Part shown: piece after piece, positions 16,306-21,514 of the stretch
How the letters are laid out: the number at the start of each line of letters is the position of its first letter
How positions within the stretch are numbered: position 1 is the first letter of the stretch
DNA from: Lactifluus volemus
Lineage: Eukaryota > Basidiomycota > Agaricomycetes > Russulales > Russulaceae
Direction of reading: 5' to 3'
NCBI GenBank assembly: GCA_022376515.1
Contig: WTXI01000498.1
Location: forward strand, 1 to 21,514
Length of the DNA stretch: 21,514 nucleotides
Program-made: the position numbers and the translations under genes
The notes under the pieces: model-generated
Told to the model about the DNA's origin: nothing
What the model saw: the letters and a program-made list of their open reading frames with translations, nothing else
The model's database searches: none

Positions 16306-19300
16306 ATGGCTCGACCCGTGCAGCCTGGGTGCGAGCCCGTCTTACTCAAATATGTCGTATCTCGAGAACCAATACACTGGACATTCCCCTATCGTTCACG
16401 AGCGCGACCAAGACGGCTGCCGAGAAGGCACTACTCGATAGTGGTGCCACAGAAAACTTCATTGACCCGAGAATGGTGGAAAAACTGGGTCTGGGATCAA
16501 TAGACCTCCAGGAACCACGAACGGTGTTCAATGTGGATGGAACGGAAAATCAAGACGGAAAAATCACCAGTTACTGTCTCCTCAACATACTACAGGGACG
16601 AAAGGAAGCAGCACAAGTCTTCTTCATCACGAACTTGGGCGAGGATCGAATTATCTTGGGATATCCTTGGTTACGCGAGTTCGACCCCCAAATTAACTGG
16701 AAGGATGGGAAGGTTCGGGGCCCACCAATCAAGCTGTCCACCACAGGACGAAGCTGGAAGTTGAAATGGGCAGCAAGAAGGACGAAAGCATGCAAGACGA
16801 GTTTCAGCCAACAGTGGGCGCAACGAGAAGGAAAAGGTCAAAACGGGGTGACAGTCCCAGAACGGTTCCAGAAATATGCCAAAGTTTTTTCGGAAGAAGA
16901 AGCAAAACGCTTCCCCCCTTCACGACCGGAAGACCTTGTTATCACACTATTGCCAAATGCCCCAAAAACCATCAACTGCAAGACGTACAAATTAACGGCG
17001 GAAGAAACCAATTCCATGCGAACGTTCCTCACTGAACAACAGGCCAAGGGATACATCACGAGATCGAAATCAGCATGGTCCAGCCCCTTCTTCTACATCA
17101 AAAAGCAGGACGGGAAGCTAAGACCGGTCTATGACTACAGGAAGGTAAACGAATGGACGGTTAAAGACGTGTACCCCCTTCCCCGTATCGACACAATCTT
17201 CGACCAGATGGGAGACGCTAAGCTCATGTCCAAATTCGACATTAGGGATGGATACTATAACATCAGAATCCACCCCGATAGCCAATGGATCACAGCGGTC
17301 AAAACGGATGAAGGCCTATTCGAAGCGAAAGTCATGCCCTTCGGACTGTGCAATGCGCCGGCCGCCTTCCAACGGATGGCAGATCGCATCTTTGCCGATC
17401 TGAAAAAGAAATACCCTCGCTGGGTTCACTGGTATCTGGACGACTTTCTCATCGTGACCCCCGACGACCCAGAACTGCATGACCAGATCACCAAGGAATA
17501 CTTGGAGATCCTGGAAAAGGAATCGCTCTTCCTGAAGCCGGAAAAGTGTCAGTTTGCTAGAAAGGAGATAGAGTTTCTGGGATATGTCATCGATCAGGGA
17601 ACCATTCGTATTGACCCTAGCAAGAAGCATGGGCTAGCAGACTGGCCACGCCAATTGAAATCAGTACGGGAGGTCCGCAGCACGCTGGGAGTCTTAGGCT
17701 ACCAACGGCAGTTCATCCCAGGATTCGCCAACCTTGCTAGGCCCCTGACGAACCTGCTAAAGAAGACAACCAAGTTTGAGTGGACAAGGGAATGCACGCA
17801 GGCGGTAGACCAATTGATCAAAGCCGTCACTAGCGACCCGGTCCTACAGAGACCTAACCTGGCGGAACCATTTGTCTTAGAAGTCGATGCTTCGCAATAC
17901 GCTAGTGGAGCGATCCTCCACCAACCCGACAAGGATCAGAAGTTGCGTCCCGTGGGTTACTACTCGCGAACGTTCAACCAAGCGGAAAGAAACTATGATA
18001 TCCACGATCGAGAACTATTGGCAATGATCCGAGGTCTAGAACACTGGCGACACCTTCTATTGAGCTCCCCACACGTCATCACCGTCGTCAGTGACCATGC
18101 CAATCTCCAATACTACCGGGAGGCGCATAAGATCAGTCGACGGGTGGCGCGTTATATCCCCAAAATGGCGGAGTATAACATGAAAATCGTGCATCGACCA
18201 GGGAAGACTAACAAGGCCGACCCACTGTCACGACGACCAGGATGTGACCAAGGGGAGAATGACCATGAAGACGTGTTAGTCTTGCCCTCGGAACTCTTCG
18301 TACGCCTCTTTACAGAAGAGCAATCACTGGAACAGGAAGTGGAGTGCGCTCAAGAGAAGCACCAACAACAGTTAGAAGAGTGGACAAAAACGGAAGGGGT
18401 GCGGAAACACCAGACACGCTTTGGGACCAAGTGGTATCACCACGACCGACTGGCGGTTCCCGAAGACCCCACAGTGCATCGAAGCATCCTACAAATGTAC
18501 CACGATCACAAGACAGCAGGGCACCCAGGGATCATGAGGACTTGGTCCATGATCGCTAAAGACTACTGGTGGCCCACGATGAGAACATTCGTCACCAAAT
18601 ATGTGCAAGGGTGTGCAACTTGCCAAAGCACCAAGAGCGGCACAACCAGGCCTAAAGTCCCCCTGGTGCCCATCCCCCCGAAACAAAGCTACGCCCCATA
18701 TTCGACGATCGCCCTAGATCTGATCACAGACCTCCAGAGTCGCAAGGCTACGATAGCATTCTAACCATCACCGACCACGATTGTAGCAAGGCTGCGTTCT
18801 TTATCCCCTGTAACAAAACCATTGACAGCGAGGGAATCGCGAGGTGTTACGCCAAAGAAGTGTTCCCCCACTACGGCCCTCCGAGGCGGGTAATTTCGGA
18901 CCGCGACCCGCGCTTCGCGTCAAAATGGACAAGGGCCCTATGCGAACAATTGGGGATCGACCAGAACATCAGCACGGCATACCACCCCCAGACAGATGGC
19001 CAATCGGAGCGAACGAACCAATGGCTAGAACAATACTTGCGCGTCTATGGGAACTTCCAACAGAATGACTGGGTTAGCTGGTTGCCTCTAGCCCAGTTCG
19101 TCCACAATTCGTGGATCAATGAGACAACAAAACAAACCCCGTTCGATTTACTCATGGGGCACACGCCCGCGGTATGGCAAACCGATAAAAAGGGGAAGAT
19201 GCCAGCGATAGAACGGCGCAAAGACTATCTGATGGAAAAACGTAACCAAGCGCGTCAAGCGATCCAAAGGGCGCAAGATCTCCTCCAAAAGCGGAATGGG

Positions 19301-19769
19301 CGAAAGAAGGGCAGACGAGCGTATGAACCTTTCAAGGAAGGAGACCAAGTTTGGCTAGATGGGAAGAACCTCAAAACGTCGCATCCCTTCGCCAAGTTAG
19401 CTCCAAAAAGATACGGCCATTCCCCGTGGTCCAGGTGATCAACCCGGTGGTTTTCAAACTGAAACTTCCGGATCAGTGGCGTCAGAAACGTGTCCACCTG
19501 TCTTCCACGCGTCCCTTCTATCACCATATAAGGAGACGGAAGAAAATGGGCAGGCCTTCTCGAAACCAGCCCCAGACGTAATAGAAGGTGAGGAAGAATA
19601 CGAAGTCGAACAGGTGTTGGACTCCAGGCGAAAAAGGGGTGGCAAGGGGCGCCTCGAGTACTTCCTGAAGTGGGAAGGGTACCCCCACGCCCACAACACC
19701 TGGGAACCAGCTGACCAAGTACACGCGGACGACCTGGTGGAAGAATTTCACAAACAAAACCCAACAAAG
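16302..19769 (+). pseudogene. pol: E2 pol: protease-RT-RNase H-integrase-chromodomain, three frameshifts
   Basis: Replication and integration polyprotein. Protease: ALLDSGATENFID, catalytic Asp at 16437. RT: SKFDIRDGYYNIRI, MPFGLCNAPAAFQ and the catalytic YLDD at 17433-17444. RNase H: LEVDASQYASGAIL, DRELLAMIRG and SDHANLQYY. Integrase: HPGI and CATC of the zinc module, LDLITDL, then in the next frame ISDRDPRFAS and the YHPQTDGQSERTNQ glutamate region, and the C-terminal RYG/VFKLKLPDQW part. Chromodomain at 19596-19760: EYEVEQVLDSRR, YFLKWEGY and NTWEP, with the Tyr-Trp-Tyr cage present. The frame changes at 18734-18735, 19417-19418 and 19497-19498, each explained by one missing C. All catalytic residues are present. 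The first open segment alone, to 18764, would stop within integrase. Confidence 0.9.
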
Positions 19770-21014
19770 ACAAGGAGGATTATAATAAGACGGGGGAGGA
19801 TGGACGGCAGACAATGCAGCTTCGCTCCCTCTTCCAAGAGCCTAACGAACCCCCCTTCGTTACCCCTCACTTCCGCGAGTTCTTCCTCAAACGACAGATC
19901 CACATCACCTACGCCCATCATAGCCAGCACAAACACTTCTGTCGGGAGGCCATCTGCGCTTCCCATTACTAACGCCCCAGTCACCTCGCTCCCTTATACT
20001 TGGGAGGAAATTCAGTCCGCAAACCTTGAACTCACCCTCCCACAAATTTTCCGAGCTTCTCAGGCAGACGCAGACTTCTTCGATCCCAAACGAGAGCATC
20101 GTACCTCCCCCGGCTCCTTCATAGTTGACTACCGTCAAGTTCGTCTTGTGTGCCTGGGGATCCGTATGACTGGCCAGTGGGGCGCGAAAACAATTACGAG
20201 TGGCCTTACAATCCCTATAAGTACTACGAGGATACCCGACAGTGTCTTCACTGCCTTTTCGACTTCAAGTGGAGGAGGGACCACCCCGGAGCTCAGAAAC
20301 GCACCCGCATCTTCACTGACGGCCGTAGCACCATGGTTGCCCAAAGGCTGGGTGACTTCGCTAGACCAGAGACCCCTGAAGAAGAATGGTTTGAAGAAGA
20401 CGACGAAGGCAGGCTGCAGATTAACCTCCTTCGCGCTCCCACGATCCCCGCTGTCGTGGCGGCGCAGACAGACGGTTGGGTCCCGGATCCGCCCCCTCAA
20501 ACCCGTAGCGTTGGCACCCAGACGACCCCAGTTAGCACGCAGGACGAAGCCATTCAAGCGTTCCCCACCTACGGAACCACCGAATATTGGCTCGACCAGA
20601 GGGACGGTAATCCCGGGGTCCTCAGCAGAGAGATCGGGATATGGAACCACGAGCGCGCCTTACTCTTCACCCACACGGACTTGATCGCTTGGGACTCGAT
20701 TCCGGAGGTCTTCAGAGATTCGATTTTCCAAATGACTCTACGCCGCGTAGAGAACTAAACATTGCCGCTTCCACGACAGAATGATGACCCAACAGCGACG
20801 GCTGCCCCTTCCCTCACTTCTCCTGTATGCCAGGGCTTGGAGTGTGTCGCGTCCCTGAAGACCACATATGGCACGGTGGGGGATGCTTTTGGATGGCACT
20901 GCAGAGGAGATCAAGAAGAAGCGCAAGCAGATGGAAGTCTGGACACCTGTGTACCCGGCCCGTCCCAGTCACGACGTAAAACTGACTAAGGTGGCAGGTG
21001 GGACTGCCTTCTAG
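19770..21014 (+). pseudogene. E2 third reading region after the chromodomain, function unknown
   Basis: Continues from the chromodomain to a TAG at 21012-21014, next to the polypurine tract. Protein-like pieces lie in different frames: 19814-19970 (ATG at 19814; PFVTPHFREFFLKRQIHITY), about 19980-20150 (PYTWEEIQSANLELTLPQIF), 20150-20758 (PYDWPVGRENNYEWPYNPY, CLHC, an acidic EEEWFEEDDEG stretch, TAA at 20756-20758), about 20788-20875 (a Cys/His piece with CRVPEDHIWH) and 20883-21014 (EEIKKKRKQMEVWTPVYP). One missing base each at 20153-20154 (C), about 20788 (C) and 20878-20882 (G) would link most of the later pieces, though the TAA at 20756-20758 remains in frame between two of them. The order before 19980 is uncertain. 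It is comparable in position with the E1 third region; I do not recognise its function. Confidence 0.45.
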
Positions 21015-21021
21015 AGAGGGG
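21013..21021 (+). other. Polypurine tract of E2
   Basis: AGAGAGGGG three bases before the 3' LTR, overlapping the stop of the third reading region. It is the expected plus-strand primer position. Confidence 0.68.
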
Positions 21022-21024
21022 TAT

Positions 21025-21514
21025 TGTTACGGAATGCAGGACAAGTTGGACCTTATGCTTCCTAACACGCTTACTCATCCTGATGACGTCCCTTCCACAT
21101 GGCTCTTATTGTGCTGACTGATTCTATTGTTCTGACTCCTATTGTCTGTCCGTTTTCCAGTGTTATTGTCCGAGCTCTATTGTTCGCGTTCGTTATTGTT
21201 CTTGACTCCATGCCTATTGTCCACCCTAGTTTGGTAGAACAATTAGCAAAACTGTATAAGTAGGCCTCAGCTGGTAGCTTGTACCCCAGCTTCGGCTTTA
21301 ACCAAATCGACTTGTTTCCTCTCCAGAAAGACAGAACTTCTCCTCTCCCTTCCTCTTCTCTTACCCTCCTATACGCCCTAGTAAGGGTCATCGAAGCTTG
21401 GTGGTTGTGCTACAACACCACAGGACTCAGCGTCGACACTTGAGTGTCCCTGAGCCCAGGTCTTAGGAGAGACCAGAACACCAGAACCCTGTTGGGACCC
21501 GGCCCTAGTCGAGC
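21025..21514 (+). repeat. 3' LTR of E2, last bases outside the window
   Basis: It starts TGTTACGG and matches the 5' LTR along its whole visible length. The window ends at the first C of the expected CCGTAACA, so about seven bases are missing. By eye the two LTRs differ at very roughly 25-30 places, most being single-base gaps in short runs with the missing base in this copy. The ATTGT array, TATA box and AGCTTCGGCTTT (21288-21299) are conserved. Confidence 0.93.

Larger units (their letters stand above)
13783..21514 (+). mobile_element. Ty3/gypsy chromovirus E2, plus strand, nearly complete
   Basis: 5' LTR, self-complementary primer-binding site, Gag with N-terminal extension, pol (protease, RT, RNase H, integrase, chromodomain), a third reading region, polypurine tract and 3' LTR. 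The window ends inside the last eight bases of the 3' LTR. It sits inside the gag gene of E1. The target duplication should be the five bases 13778-13782 (CGATT), testable only with sequence beyond the window. Coding motifs are intact apart from several one-base losses. Confidence 0.92.

Noticed and set aside
16306..16503. Short plus-strand frame from the ATG directly after the gag stop, as a separate pol start
   Set aside because: It is not the protease frame and ends after 65 codons; DSGATENFID lies in the -1 frame.
20135..20650. Minus-strand open frame of 171 codons
   Set aside because: Antisense shadow of the E2 third region; the plus strand shows more protein-like composition and continuity with the element.
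899..21514. RIP-like C-to-T decay as the cause of the broken genes
   Set aside because: Nearly all breaks are one-base losses; only one stop (2112-2114) could be a substitution, and catalytic motifs remain intact.

Overview
The window looks like nuclear DNA of a filamentous basidiomycete, probably Agaricomycetes. Evidence: two tandem F-box/LRR-like genes of the type expanded in that class, each with a short (about 50 nt) phase-1 intron; chromodomain Ty3/gypsy retrotransposons; and a Tad1-like non-LTR reverse transcriptase fragment. No prokaryotic signature, tRNA, rRNA or CRISPR array was seen. The species call is an inference from family resemblance.

Layout. 1-5500: gene-bearing part with two direct-oriented F-box paralogues (899-2465 and 3845-5497), both interrupted, and an unrecognised minus-strand reading frame between them (3012-3317). 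5720-6300: GGCC-rich repetitive DNA followed by an LTR-like promoter with eight TGASTCA sites. 6932-7200: a 137-bp-period tandem repeat. 7210-8047: a Tad1-like LINE fragment cut off by the LTR of a minus-strand Ty3/gypsy element (E1, 8048-13782). E1 is cut inside gag by a second, plus-strand Ty3/gypsy element (E2), which begins at 13783 and runs past the window end; its 3' LTR is lost only in its last few bases. The order of insertion is LINE, then E1, then E2. The rest of E1 (gag 5' part, 5' LTR) and of the LINE should lie beyond 21514.

E1 and E2 share one plan: Gag with a CCHC knuckle, a gag stop placed just after a T5 run, pol in the -1 frame (protease, RT, RNase H, integrase, chromodomain), then a Cys/His-containing third reading region before the polypurine tract. 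E2 also shows a primer-binding site that is a perfect 12-nt complement of its own predicted mRNA 5' end, the hallmark of self-primed (Tf1/sushi-type) retrotransposons, and an N-terminal Gag extension starting 24 nt after the LTR.

Most reading-frame breaks are explained by one missing base in a short homopolymer, on either strand and in unrelated genes. This suggests base-calling error at least as much as genuine decay, so 'pseudogene' calls here are provisional.
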